Source of the DNA: JBECKR01 sp040235415
GTDB taxonomy: Bacteria; Acidobacteriota; Polarisedimenticolia; Polarisedimenticolales; Polarisedimenticolaceae
Direction: 5' to 3'
Assembly: GCA_040235415.1 (NCBI GenBank)
Contig: JBECKR010000187.1
Coordinates: forward strand, 1 to 13,831
DNA length: 13,831 nt
Shown here: piece after piece, positions 1-8,298 of the stretch
Numbering within the stretch: position 1 is the first letter of the stretch
Layout: each line of letters opens with the position of its first letter
Notes under the pieces: model-generated
Told to the model about the DNA's origin: nothing
The model's database searches: none
The model's input: only the letters and a program-made list of their open reading frames with translations
Program-made: the position numbers and the translations under genes

Positions 1-660
1 CTCCGGGCCCGCGGCGGCGGCCGGCCGGCGGCGGCGCCACGGCCACCAACGCGGCGTCGCCGCGGCGTAGCGTTTCCAGGCCTCGCCGAAGCGCTCGGCC
101 GCCTCGCGCTCCTCGACGCGGGCGAGCCGGACGTACATGTAGACCAGCACCGGGTACATCGCGAGCGTCAGCAGCGTCGGCCACTGCAGCAGGAAGCCGC
201 TCAGAATCGCGACGAACGCGACGTACTGCGGGTGGCGGATGAGTCGGTACGGGCCTGCGGTCGCGATCTCGCCGGCGCGCTGCGCCGCGCGGAGCACGGG
301 CCACGCGGCCGCCAGCAGCACGAAGCCGACGCCGATCAGGACGTTGCTCGCGAGGTGGATCGGGTTCGCGTGGGGGTCGCCGTGGAGGCCCAGCAGCGAG
401 TACCACAGGTGTCCGGCATCGTGCGAAAACGGGTCGAGCTTCGGGAACCGCGTCCCGAGCCAACCCGAAAGCAGGTACAGCGTCAGCGGAAAGCCGTACA
501 TCTCGGCGAACAGCGCCACCAGGAAGCCCGAGAACGCCCCGAAGCTGCGCCAGTCGCGCCGCGTCCGGGGACGGGCGAAGCTGAACGCGAACACGATGAA
601 CAGCGCCGAGTTCGCCGCGACGACGATCCAGAGGCCGTATTCCGAGAGACCGTGGCTCAT
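1..660 (-). CDS. NnrU/ICMT-like membrane methyltransferase (partial, 3' end off window)
   Basis: The frame opens at ATG 660 and is still open at base 1, giving 220 residues without a stop. The protein is multi-pass: hydrophobic stretches lie near residues 9-28, 43-66, 105-120 and 148-178. The C-terminal half has the isoprenylcysteine carboxyl methyltransferase (ICMT/PEMT-like) signature, with GPY at 136-138, RHPQY at 142-146 and the EE pair at 183-184. Family members bind S-adenosylmethionine and methylate small or lipid-like substrates at the membrane, but the substrate of this bacterial subgroup is not known to me. The N-terminal region (DWRSFGAFSGF, ALFAEMYGFPLT) looks like a widespread uncharacterised subfamily. 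A strong GGAGG lies 8 bases before the ATG. The Arg/Pro/Ala-rich tail at 205-220 suggests the stop is close to the window edge. The gene is divergent from the FAD oxidoreductase. Confidence 0.85.
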   Translation of the reverse strand, partial: MSHGLSEYGLWIVVAANSALFIVFAFSFARPRTRRDWRSFGAFSGFLVALFAEMYGFPLTLYLLSGWLGTRFPKLDPFSHDAGHLWYSLLGLHGDPHANPIHLASNVLIGVGFVLLAAAWPVLRAAQRAGEIATAGPYRLIRHPQYVAFVAILSGFLLQWPTLLTLAMYPVLVYMYVRLARVEEREAAERFGEAWKRYAAATPRWWPWRRRRPAAAAGPE

Positions 661-809
661 GGTCGTCTCCTCCCTTGGTGGAACGCCAGGATCGTTCTAC
701 GATGAGACAAGGGAGCAACGCCGGTGCCAGCCAGACGGCTGACGACGCCGCGGGATTCCCGGGGAACGATGAAGCAAGCGGTGCAGTCCGTGTCGCAAAT
801 GGCGCGACC
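661..809. other. Divergent intergenic region between the ICMT-like gene and the FAD oxidoreductase
   Basis: This 149-bp spacer holds the Shine-Dalgarno of the minus-strand gene (GGAGG at plus-strand 669-673) and a candidate plus-strand promoter. The plus-strand reading frame is open from TTG 675 through this region, but the predicted residues are low-complexity and unlike an oxidoreductase N-terminus, so most of it is probably untranslated leader. A short perfect inverted repeat (ATCGT, 3 bases, ACGAT) spans 691-703. Confidence 0.5.
675..703 (+). promoter_or_regulatory. Candidate sigma70-like promoter for the FAD oxidoreductase
   Basis: TTGGTG (675-680) and TACGAT (698-703) are separated by 17 bases and match the -35/-10 consensus at three and four of six positions. 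The -10 lies inside the small inverted repeat at 691-703, which could be an operator. If the promoter is real, transcription starts near 710, which rules out the in-frame TTG 675 and ATG 702 as start codons and favours GTG 810. The call rests on consensus matching by eye. Confidence 0.3.
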
Positions 810-1846
810 GTGAGCGACCCCGTCGACGTCCGCGGCGCCGGTCCCGCCGGCCTCGCGGCGGCGATCGCGGTGGCGCGGGCCGGGTGTCGCGTCATCGTGC
901 GCGAGCGCCGCGCCGACGTCGGCGGCCGGTTCCACGGCGACTTCCAGGGGCTCGAGAACTGGTCGAGGCCGGGCGACGTCCTGGAGGAGCTCTCGGAGCG
1001 CGGCATCTCGGGATTCGACGCCCACGCGGTGCGCCGCGCGGTCTGCTTCGGGCCGGACGGCCGGCCGTACGAGGCGCGCTCCCCCGCACCGATATTCTAC
1101 CTCGTGCGCCGCGGAAGCGGCCCGGGAACGCTCGACGGCGCCCTGAAGCGCGCCGCGCTCGAGCTCGGCGTCGATCTCCGGTTCCGCGACGCGTCCCCGC
1201 CCCCCGGACGCGGCATCGTCGCCCACGGACCCGCGCGCGGCGACACGATCGCGGTCGGGTACACCTTCACGACCGAGATGGACGACGGCGCGTACGTCGC
1301 GCTCTCGAACCGCCTCGCGCCCTCTGGGTACGGCTACCTCCTAATCGCGGGCGGCCTCGGGACGCTCGCCGCCTGTCTGTTCTCCGCGTTCGATCGCCGC
1401 GACGAGGCGCTGGAGCGCACCGGCGCGTTCTTCGAGCGCGAGGTCGGCATGCGCATGCGCGACCCGCTCCGCTTCGGCGGCGTCGGCTCGTGCCTCGCGC
1501 CGCCGCGGCGCTCGACGCCGGACCTCTCGTTCGTCGGGGAGGCGGCGGGGTTCCAGGACGCGCTGTGGGGGTTCGGGATCCGTTACGCGCTCGAGTCGGG
1601 CGACCTCGCGGGGCGGTGCTGGGCCCGCGGCGAGCCGGAGGCGTTCGACCGCGCCTGGCGGAGGACGATCGGCGGAGCGCTCCGCCGCGGGCTCGTCAAC
1701 CGCCTCGCGTTCGCTGCGCTCGGGAATCTCGGCTACGCCGCCCTCGCGCGCTGGGTCGCGCGGGCCGACGATGCTCGGGAGTGGCTGCGGCGGCGCTACG
1801 CGCGGGCCGGATGGGCCGATCTCGTCTACCCGCTGGCGCGGGCGCG

Positions 1847-1856
<10 letters not shown>
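810..1856 (+). CDS. FAD-dependent oxidoreductase, geranylgeranyl-reductase-like
   Basis: From GTG 810 this encodes 348 residues. The N-terminus holds a dinucleotide-binding Rossmann motif (GAGPAG, residues 9-14) followed by the second strand ending in an acidic residue (VIVRER). The C-terminal half has the FVGEAAGFQDALWGFG segment, typical of the second FAD-contact motif in the geranylgeranyl-reductase/COG0644 group. Relatives reduce isoprenoid double bonds or oxidise lipid-like substrates with FAD; the substrate here cannot be read. The frame is open back to TTG 675 and ATG 702, but the extra 45 residues precede the fold and look non-coding, so I chose GTG 810, although it lacks a clear Shine-Dalgarno. 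The gene converges on the kinase gene and overlaps its 3' end by 10 bp. Confidence 0.8.
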
Positions 1857-3130
<1,274 letters not shown>

Positions 3131-3138
3131 GGCGGACC

Positions 3139-3546
3139 TCAGGCCTCGGGCGGCAGCTCGTAGACCTCGGGCTCGGTCTCGCGCTCCTCGACCACGAGCT
3201 GGAACCCTTGACCTCCGAGCTGGAAGCGGTCGCCGTGATCGAGCGATTCGCTCTCGACCGGGACGCCGTTCACCGCGGTGCCGTTGGTGCTCCCGAGGTC
3301 GCGGATGCGGAACCCGCCGCCGTCGAAATCGATCGCGGCGTGCTGCCGCGACAGCGTCGTGTCCTCGACCGCGAGGTCGACGCCGGGTCCGCGCCCGATG
3401 ACGACGCGCGGGCGGTCGATCGCGTACATCGTCCCGGAGGCCGGCCCGGTCAGGACCACGATCCGCGCGTCGTACGCCTCGGCGAACTCGCGGAATCCCT
3501 CGGGCCGCCGAGAGGACTCGAGCTTGCGGGTCTGACCGTCGCGCAT
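3139..3546 (-). CDS. FHA-domain protein
   Basis: This 135-residue cytoplasmic protein has one forkhead-associated domain at about 27-118. The phosphothreonine-binding motifs are all present: GR at 51-52, SRQH at 66-69 and STNG at 86-89. ATG 3546 was chosen because GGAG sits 7 bases before it; the frame also reaches an upstream ATG at 3585 that would add 13 basic residues and lacks such a site. FHA domains recognise phosphothreonine peptides, and single-FHA proteins are commonly substrates or adaptors of neighbouring Hanks-type kinases. The next gene, 8 bp downstream on the same strand, is such a kinase. The N-terminal 25 residues are polar, with Thr6, Ser11 and Ser12 as possible phosphorylation sites. 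The C-terminal 16 residues are acidic. Confidence 0.93.
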   Translation of the reverse strand: MRDGQTRKLESSRRPEGFREFAEAYDARIVVLTGPASGTMYAIDRPRVVIGRGPGVDLAVEDTTLSRQHAAIDFDGGGFRIRDLGSTNGTAVNGVPVESESLDHGDRFQLGGQGFQLVVEERETEPEVYELPPEA

Positions 3547-3568
3547 GGCGTGTCTCCGGCGAGCTGCG

Positions 3569-3585
3569 TTGCAACGGGGATGCAA
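3569..3585. promoter_or_regulatory. Inverted repeat TTGCA-N7-TGCAA, possible operator
   Basis: Two perfect 5-bp arms (3569-3573 and 3581-3585) flank 7 bases. The left arm lies within the palindrome GTTGCAAC. The repeat is AT-richer than its surroundings and lies between the candidate -10 and the FHA start. Regulatory function is inferred only from position. Confidence 0.25.
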
Positions 3586-3591
3586 GGTTAA

Positions 3592-3620
3592 GGAGTAGGC
3601 CCCGCCCCGAGGAGAGTCAA
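3592..3620 (-). promoter_or_regulatory. Candidate promoter for the FHA-kinase operon
   Basis: Reading the minus strand, TTGACT (plus 3615-3620) is a five-of-six match to the -35 box. It is followed after 17 bases by TACTCC (plus 3592-3597), a poor -10. Just downstream are an 8-bp palindrome GTTGCAAC (3568-3575) and an overlapping inverted repeat, TTGCA at 3569-3573 with TGCAA at 3581-3585. These sit where a repressor could bind, between the presumed transcription start and the FHA start codon. Confidence 0.35.
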
Positions 3621-3649
3621 GCGAGGCGGGGGTCTCGAGGAGCTCGTGG

Positions 3650-3668
3650 CGCCTCGGGAGTCGAGGCG
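3650..3668 (-). terminator. Hairpin downstream of the cupin gene, possible terminator
   Basis: CGCCTCG (3650-3656) and CGAGGCG (3662-3668) form a perfect 7-bp stem with a 5-base loop, about 72 bp past the cupin stop on the minus strand. A further pair, GTCTC at 3632-3636 and GAGAC at 3672-3676, could close an outer stem. No U-tract follows, so it is not a classical intrinsic terminator. It lies between two minus-strand transcription units and could end the methyltransferase-ICMT-cupin message. Confidence 0.3.
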
Positions 3669-3739
3669 TGGGAGACGGTTTCGTAGTCGCGGGGACGGGA
3701 TCGTAATCGGGGGCCCGGCCTGACCGCGGGGGCGCACCC

Positions 3740-4099
3740 TCACAGCCGTTCCGGCGCCTCGACGGTGCGCTCGTTGCGCACGTTTCCGGTGTTGAGCGTC
3801 GCGGCGGGCTCGAACAGCAGCGCGTGGACCTCGTCTTCGGCGACCGGCTTGTGCTCGACCCCCTTCGGGACGACGACGAACTCCCCCTCGTCGAGCGTCA
3901 CGACGCGGTCGCGAAAGTGGAGCGCGAGCCGCCCGCGGAGCACCAGGAACATCTCGTCCTCGGCGTCGTGGCGGTGCCACACGAACTCGCCGCGGAGCTT
4001 CACGAGCTTGACCTCCTGCCCGTTCAGCTCCCCGACGATCTTCGGGCTCCAGTGCTCGGAGAACCGAGCGAGCTTCTCCGCCAGGTTGACCTTCTGCAT
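3740..4099 (-). CDS. Small cupin-domain protein
   Basis: This 119-residue single-domain cupin starts at ATG 4099, with GGAGG 6 bases upstream. Cupin motif 1 gives metal ligands His42 and His44 (HRH), Glu49 and the conserved Gly56. Motif 2 (GEFVVVPKGVEHKP, 72-85) supplies His83. The complete 3-His/1-Glu set implies a bound divalent metal (Fe, Mn, Zn or Ni). The family includes sugar isomerases, small dioxygenases and mannose-6-phosphate-isomerase-like proteins, and many short members like this one have no assigned reaction. It is the third gene of a minus-strand set, 20 bp after the ICMT-like gene. Assignment to the fold is firm; the reaction is unknown. Confidence 0.92.
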   Translation of the reverse strand: MQKVNLAEKLARFSEHWSPKIVGELNGQEVKLVKLRGEFVWHRHDAEDEMFLVLRGRLALHFRDRVVTLDEGEFVVVPKGVEHKPVAEDEVHALLFEPAATLNTGNVRNERTVEAPERL

Positions 4100-4119
4100 C
4101 ACGTTCCTCCGCCCCCCGC

Positions 4120-4563
4120 TCACCACACGAACGGCACGAGCCGCTTGGTCCGTGCCGCGTATTCTGCGTACTCCGGGTAGCGCTCGACGAGCAGGCGCTC
4201 CTCGCACGCGATCCTCGCGAGCGCGCCGAGGGTCGCGACGCTCGCGCACAGCGCCGTCCGCCCGGACGGCGTCCCGATCACCGAGCCCCACGCGAACAAC
4301 GTGACCGCGGCGTAGATCGGGTGCCGGATCGCCGCGTACGGCCCGGTCGTGACGAGACCGCCCTCGGTCGGGTCGGCGCGGAGGTGGAAGCTCCGCCGCC
4401 CGAACGTCAGCCGCGCCCAGGCCATCAGCACGACCGCCGCGACCTGCGCGATCCCGGCCGCGACGGACGCCGACAGCAGCGTCCGCGTGACGGCGAGCGC
4501 GACGAGACCCGCGACCATGGCAAGGAAGCCCAGGACCGACAGGAGCTTCGCCCCGGTCCTCAA
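4120..4563 (-). CDS. ICMT-like membrane methyltransferase
   Basis: This encodes 147 residues from TTG 4563, which overlaps the TGA of the upstream methyltransferase in the string TTGA, a coupled start. The alternative ATG 4518 would remove half of the first membrane helix, so TTG is preferred. Predicted membrane helices lie at about 8-26 and 34-52, with further hydrophobic segments at 84-97 and 104-120. The ICMT signature is complete: GPYAAIRHPIY at 74-84, Glu121-Glu122 and the final YPEYAEYAARTKRLVPFVW-type tail. These enzymes use S-adenosylmethionine at the membrane. Without prenylated proteins in bacteria, the acceptor is probably a lipid or other small hydrophobic molecule. This is the second ICMT-like protein in the window, and it lacks the long N-terminal region of the one at 1-660. 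Confidence 0.88.
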   Translation of the reverse strand: MRTGAKLLSVLGFLAMVAGLVALAVTRTLLSASVAAGIAQVAAVVLMAWARLTFGRRSFHLRADPTEGGLVTTGPYAAIRHPIYAAVTLFAWGSVIGTPSGRTALCASVATLGALARIACEERLLVERYPEYAEYAARTKRLVPFVW

Positions 4564-5285
4564 TCCGGCTTGACGGCCCGCACCCACAGCACGCCCTCCT
4601 GTCCCGGCTCGTACGACAGCGTGCCGTCGAAGAACGGCGCGTAGACGTCGCTCTCGGGGCCCTTGCGCGTGATCCGGTAGGAACGCACGCGGAGCCGGTC
4701 GAGGAGCGATGCCTTGATGGCGCGCTCGGTGAGCCGTTGCGGCTCGCACACCGTGGGCGGCTCCTCGAGGTTGAAGCTCGCGACGAGGTCGCCGCCCGGT
4801 TTCATGACGCGCACGATCTCGTCGCACATCCTGGGGAAGTCCGCGACGTGGTCGATCGCGTTGAGCGTGAACATCACGTCCACGAACCCGGAGGGCAGGG
4901 GTATGACGCGCTCGGTGGACTTGACGTAGAGCATCGCGTGCTCGACGAGGTTGTCCGAGAACGCGTCGGCGTAGCGGTCGGCCAGGACGTCGATTCCGAT
5001 CCGCACGGCGGCGGCCCCGGCCCAAGCCAGGCTGCCGCGCGGGCCGCAACCGAAATCCGCGACGATCTTCCCCGCGATGAAGCCGTCGTCGTCCTCCTCG
5101 GCCATCGCGAGCATGAGTCGGCGGTAGCTGCCGTTGTGGAATCGTCCGCCGTCGAGCGCGTGCCGGCTCTTCCAGAACTCGAGCTCGGCTTCGTACCGGT
5201 CGGGACGCCCGCCGAAGATCGGGCGCAGGATCCGTTTCAGCGCTTCCGGCGTCACGCTCGCGACCCGGCCACGCAGCGTCGTCAT
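4560..5285 (-). CDS. Class I SAM-dependent methyltransferase (type 11-like)
   Basis: This 241-residue protein starts at ATG 5285, with GAGG 5 bases upstream. The Rossmann methyltransferase core begins with motif I, VADFGCGPRGS (75-85), followed by the acidic end of strand 2 at Asp99. The segment FVDVMFTLNAIDHV (about 134-147) corresponds to motif IV, and MKPGGDL (161-167) to the post-core loop. No membrane segment is visible, so the enzyme should be cytoplasmic. The family methylates small molecules or lipids, and the acceptor cannot be inferred. The N-terminal 60 residues (FWKSRHALDGGRFHNGSYRR) may form a substrate lid. It is the first gene of the set with the ICMT-like gene (TTGA overlap) and cupin, so the two methyltransferases may act on one pathway. 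Confidence 0.9.
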   Translation of the reverse strand: MTTLRGRVASVTPEALKRILRPIFGGRPDRYEAELEFWKSRHALDGGRFHNGSYRRLMLAMAEEDDDGFIAGKIVADFGCGPRGSLAWAGAAAVRIGIDVLADRYADAFSDNLVEHAMLYVKSTERVIPLPSGFVDVMFTLNAIDHVADFPRMCDEIVRVMKPGGDLVASFNLEEPPTVCEPQRLTERAIKASLLDRLRVRSYRITRKGPESDVYAPFFDGTLSYEPGQEGVLWVRAVKPD

Positions 5286-5410
5286 TGCGGCCTCGCCGAG
5301 AGCCGCGGGGCTCGGCACACGAACGTCGTCCCGCCGTATCGCACGAGGGCTCTCCCCTGTTCCGCGAGACGGGCCCGAAGCGGAACCGTCGACGCCAGCG
5401 AATCGTACAC
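5286..5410. other. Intergenic gap inside the minus-strand methyltransferase block
   Basis: The 125 bp contain two inverted repeats: GTTCCGC/GCGGAAC at 5359-5365 and 5380-5386, and GAGCC/GGCTC at 5300-5304 and 5309-5313, the latter just upstream of the Shine-Dalgarno of the gene starting at 5285. I could not identify a convincing promoter. The gap separates the nine-gene cluster from the three-gene set and could hold a processing or termination site. Confidence 0.4.
5359..5386 (-). terminator. Inverted repeat downstream of the two-domain methyltransferase
   Basis: The arms GTTCCGC (5359-5365) and GCGGAAC (5380-5386) are perfect 7-bp complements around a 14-base loop that itself contains the palindrome CGGGCCCG. 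The repeat lies 24 bp past the stop at 5411. There is no U-run, so this may be an attenuator or RNA-stability element rather than an intrinsic terminator. Confidence 0.25.
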
Positions 5411-6457
5411 CTATCCGTCGGGAGGCGCGGCCGAAGCGGACCCGGCGTTCGTCCCCACGAACGCGTAGAACCCTTCGCCGGGGATCAGGGACTTCGCGGT
5501 GACGCCCACGAAGCCGACCTCCTCGATCTGGCCCACCATCTCGCGCCACTCCGGCAGCCGGCCGCAACCCTCGGTCATCGCGCCCCACAAATCGAGCACC
5601 GCGACCGCCGCACCGCGGCCCCGACACAGCGTCGTGAGCAGCAGGCGGCCGCCCGGCTTCAGGAACCCGCGGACGTGCTCGAGGAGCGCGACCCGCTCCT
5701 GGACCGGGAAGTAGTAGATGTTCTGGTGCAGCGTCGCGAGGTCGTACGCCGGCGACGCGCGGCGCTTCCGGACGTCCCCGACCTCGATCGCCACCCGATC
5801 CGCGAGCCCCCACGCCGCGACGTTGTCGCGCGCCAGCGCCGCCGCGCCCTCCTGAAGCTCGAGCCCCGTCGCGGTCAGCTCCGGGTCGCGGAGCGCGGCG
5901 AACCGGATGTACGTCGCGGCGCCGCAGCCGATCTCGAGCAGGCGGAACGTGCCCCGCTGCGGGACGACGGCCTCGAGCGCCTCGAGGATGAACGGCTCCG
6001 AGAGGCGCGACGAGCGGGCGACCAGGCGGGCATCCTGGTCGTCGAGCGTGAACGGGCGGCCGTCGCGGATCCGCTGCGGGGTCTCCGCGACGAGCGCGTG
6101 GTGGAGTCGCGCCATCTCCTCGACGAACGCCGCGGCATCGTCGTGGTCCGGGTCGGCGAGCGTCCTCGCGAGCTTGCCGTGCATTACGTACCCGCCGGGT
6201 CCGGAGCGGAGCTCGCCGAGCGCGACGCCGGCGCGGAGCCAGGACTCGAGACCGTCGCGCATCGCGGGCCCGACCCCGAGCTCGGCGGCGAGCGTGTCGA
6301 GCGAGACCGGGCCCGCCGCGAGGCGCCTCAGCCACCCGCTCTCGAGCCCCGAGGCGAGGAACGCGATGCGGTGGTACGCCGGAGCGGCTCGGCTGAGCCG
6401 CCACAACGCGGACAGCCGGCCGCTGCGGGCGAGCGACAGGAACGTGCGGAGCTTCAT
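5411..6457 (-). CDS. Two-domain SAM-dependent methyltransferase with winged-helix N-terminus
   Basis: This 348-residue protein starts at ATG 6457, overlapping the previous stop as ATGA. Residues about 35-100 (LESGWLRRLAAGPVSLDTLA and following) look like the winged-helix dimerisation domain of plant/bacterial O-methyltransferases. The catalytic Rossmann domain follows, with motif I LLEIGCGAATY at 173-183, an acidic residue near Glu200, and LKPGGRLLL at 266-274. This domain order is typical of small-molecule O-methyltransferases and of some C- and N-methyltransferases. The loop DLATLHQNIYYFP (239-251) replaces the more usual motif IV of O-methyltransferases, so the acceptor chemistry is open. 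It is the last gene of the nine-gene cluster, translationally coupled to the DUF6958-like gene. Confidence 0.9.
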   Translation of the reverse strand: MKLRTFLSLARSGRLSALWRLSRAAPAYHRIAFLASGLESGWLRRLAAGPVSLDTLAAELGVGPAMRDGLESWLRAGVALGELRSGPGGYVMHGKLARTLADPDHDDAAAFVEEMARLHHALVAETPQRIRDGRPFTLDDQDARLVARSSRLSEPFILEALEAVVPQRGTFRLLEIGCGAATYIRFAALRDPELTATGLELQEGAAALARDNVAAWGLADRVAIEVGDVRKRRASPAYDLATLHQNIYYFPVQERVALLEHVRGFLKPGGRLLLTTLCRGRGAAVAVLDLWGAMTEGCGRLPEWREMVGQIEEVGFVGVTAKSLIPGEGFYAFVGTNAGSASAAPPDG

Positions 6458-6801
6458 CGTCCCGTCGCGACGCGATACCACCGCAGCGGCTTGCAGTCTC
6501 GCGATCGCCGGACCTCGTCCTTGGCCTCGAGGTCGAGCTGGACGGTCTTCGCCCACCACCCCGCCTTCGCCCCGCCGGGGAACAGGCGCTCGGGGAGGTG
6601 CCGCTTCACCGCCTCGAACATCTCCGCCTGCGTCATCCCCGGCGGCTTCGAGGGAAGAGCGCGAAGCAGCGCCGAGCGCACCGCCCCGTACTTCTCCGCG
6701 TCGACGCGCGAGGTGTAGCCGGGCACGTTGATGCTGCGCACGGTCACCTTCGCCGTCCCCCGACGTTTCGAGCCCCCTTCGGCCGTCCTTCTAGTGCCCA
6801 T
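6454..6801 (-). CDS. Small DUF6958-like protein
   Basis: This encodes a 115-residue soluble basic protein from ATG 6801, with GGAGG 6 bases upstream; its 5' end overlaps the preceding gene by 11 bp. The segment from about 20 to 111 (INVPGYTSRVDAEKYGAVR, GMTQAEMFEAV, LFPGGAKAGWWAKTVQLDLE, KPLRWYR) resembles the short uncharacterised bacterial family I recall as DUF6958; this is from memory and unverified. The layout suggests a compact winged-helix-like domain: helix, TQAEM turn, helix, then a Gly/Trp-rich wing, as in the restriction-system Mrr-N or DUF-type wHTH proteins. It could therefore bind nucleic acid, but that is inference. The first 18 residues are Arg/Lys/Gly-rich and probably disordered. 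It ends with an ATGA overlap into the methyltransferase. Confidence 0.8.
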   Translation of the reverse strand: MGTRRTAEGGSKRRGTAKVTVRSINVPGYTSRVDAEKYGAVRSALLRALPSKPPGMTQAEMFEAVKRHLPERLFPGGAKAGWWAKTVQLDLEAKDEVRRSRDCKPLRWYRVATGR

Positions 6802-7444
6802 GGCTCCCCTCCGGCTTCTCGAGGTGCAGCGTATAGGTCAGGCGGGTTCCGAAGTACTTCTTCTCCCGGAATCCGACGCTCTCGGCGAGCCGCACCACGA
6901 CGCTCCGGCGCTGGTAGTGCGGATCGAAGATGAGTTCGGTGACCGACAGCACGCCGCCGGGCTTGAGCGCCTCGAAGATCTCGCGCAGCGCCGCCGAGCG
7001 GTCCGGGATCTCGCCGAGCACGGTCACGAGCAGCGCGCGGTCGAACCGCCCGCGCTCGAGCTTGCCCTGGCCGGCGCCGGCGTGGAGGTAGCGGACGTTG
7101 TCGAGCTTCGCGGCCCGCGCCCGCTCACGCAGGCGGTCGAGCATGCCGGCCTGGATGTCCAGGGCGACGACCTCGCCGCGCTCCCCGACCCGCTCGGCCG
7201 CCGGGAGCGTCAGCCGGCCCGGCCCGCAGCCGCCGTCGAGCACCGCCATGCCGGGAGCGACCCCGAGGCGGTCGAGGATCACCGCGGCCCGGTTGTTCTT
7301 CGCGATCGGGTTGTCGATCTCGACGAGCCACCCGAGCCAGGTCGGGCACGGCAGATCGCGGCGGCGGGAGACGAGGCGCCACGCTACCGCCACGACTGCG
7401 GCGAGCCCCACGACGACCAGGACGGCGAGCGCCAGCGCTCTCAC
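6791..7444 (-). CDS. Membrane-anchored class I SAM methyltransferase
   Basis: This encodes 217 residues from GTG 7444, which overlaps the upstream stop as GTGA and has GAGGAG 8 bases upstream. The N-terminus is a single hydrophobic helix (2-24) followed by Arg/Lys, an uncleaved anchor with the catalytic domain in the cytoplasm. A conserved CPTWLGWLVEIDNP segment (33-46) precedes motif I, VLDGGCGPG (68-76), with Asp96 at the end of strand 2 and LKPGGVLSVTE later. The CPxxLxWLxExxNP plus GCGPGR combination marks a widespread but functionally uncharacterised bacterial subgroup related to the ubiquinone/menaquinone C-methyltransferase (UbiE/type 11) group. A hydrophobic substrate at the membrane is plausible. 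It ends in HGH and overlaps the next start by 11 bp. Confidence 0.9.
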   Translation of the reverse strand: MRALALAVLVVVGLAAVVAVAWRLVSRRRDLPCPTWLGWLVEIDNPIAKNNRAAVILDRLGVAPGMAVLDGGCGPGRLTLPAAERVGERGEVVALDIQAGMLDRLRERARAAKLDNVRYLHAGAGQGKLERGRFDRALLVTVLGEIPDRSAALREIFEALKPGGVLSVTELIFDPHYQRRSVVVRLAESVGFREKKYFGTRLTYTLHLEKPEGSHGH

Positions 7445-8298
7445 GGGCGAGGCTCCTCGGACGCGTCGCCCGGGATACCGGGCCGCGCCGCCGGGACTTC
7501 CACGACGTACCGATCGCACGCGGGGACGATCGCCACGCCCTCCGGTGGTTTCCCGACGAGCACGAAGTGCCGGAGCTCGGGTTGCACCGGCACGACGTAG
7601 CGTTTGCCTTCGGGTCTTCCGCGGACCTTTGCGTCGAGCTTTAAGACGATCGCTCGCCTCACCCGCAAGGTGAGGGTCTCGCCGGGCAATATGCGATCGT
7701 CGTCGCGGTCCCAGTCGAAACTCTCCGACCGGCCCGGCTCACCCCACCTCCCGTCGACGAGCCACTCGACGTCGACCGTCCCGCCCAGGTCGTACTCGCA
7801 TCGCCGAATCGGTGTCTCCGAGAGATTCCGCAGCGTCAAGACGTGATCCTGTTCGACGACCGAAAGCGTATCGGCGGAGTCGCGGTCGGAATCGACCTCG
7901 AAGAACACGGGTTCCGGAGAATCCCGGCCGCGGACAAGGAGGAGGAACGACAGCTCGACGACTCGACGATCGAGGCGCACGTCCAGAGACACCGACGGGG
8001 ACCGAGCACCGTCGCAGTCCGTCACGGCCGCTTGCACCAGGTACGAGCCCGGCGGCGGGGCGATTGCCCACGTGGTATTGATCGGCGATTCCGAGCGGTC
8101 CACGGGCACGACGTGCTGCCCGATCACGTCGCCGTCGACGGTTCGTAGGGTGAGGTCCGCGGAGAGCGCCATGCAGCCGGACCACGGGGCCACGTAGGTC
8201 CGCACCCTCCAGGGATGAGCGTCTGCGAGGGTCGTTCCGAAGATCCCCACCGCCGACATCAGCGCGAGGCCCAACGTCCGGGTCGGCGTCGCGATCAC
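7441..8298 (-). CDS. Uncharacterised secreted beta-rich protein
   Basis: This 285-residue protein starts at GTG 8298, overlapping the upstream stop as GTGA, with GAGG 7 bases before the start. Residues 1-27 form a Sec signal peptide with likely cleavage after ADA (25-27), giving a mature protein beginning HPW. The mature part is acidic and rich in alternating Val/Leu/Asp/Arg strands, suggesting one or two Ig-like or beta-sandwich domains at about 30-120 and 145-220. Four cysteines (42, 95, 167, 261) could form two disulphides. I do not recognise a family. The mature protein ends in a Pro/Glu-rich tail. It is co-translated with the unknown protein upstream and the membrane methyltransferase downstream. 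Confidence 0.8.
   Translation of the reverse strand: MIATPTRTLGLALMSAVGIFGTTLADAHPWRVRTYVAPWSGCMALSADLTLRTVDGDVIGQHVVPVDRSESPINTTWAIAPPPGSYLVQAAVTDCDGARSPSVSLDVRLDRRVVELSFLLLVRGRDSPEPVFFEVDSDRDSADTLSVVEQDHVLTLRNLSETPIRRCEYDLGGTVDVEWLVDGRWGEPGRSESFDWDRDDDRILPGETLTLRVRRAIVLKLDAKVRGRPEGKRYVVPVQPELRHFVLVGKPPEGVAIVPACDRYVVEVPAARPGIPGDASEEPRP

Noticed and set aside
5285..6718. 477-codon plus-strand frame opposite two methyltransferases
   Set aside because: Arg/Glu-rich shadow of the minus-strand genes with no domain motifs.
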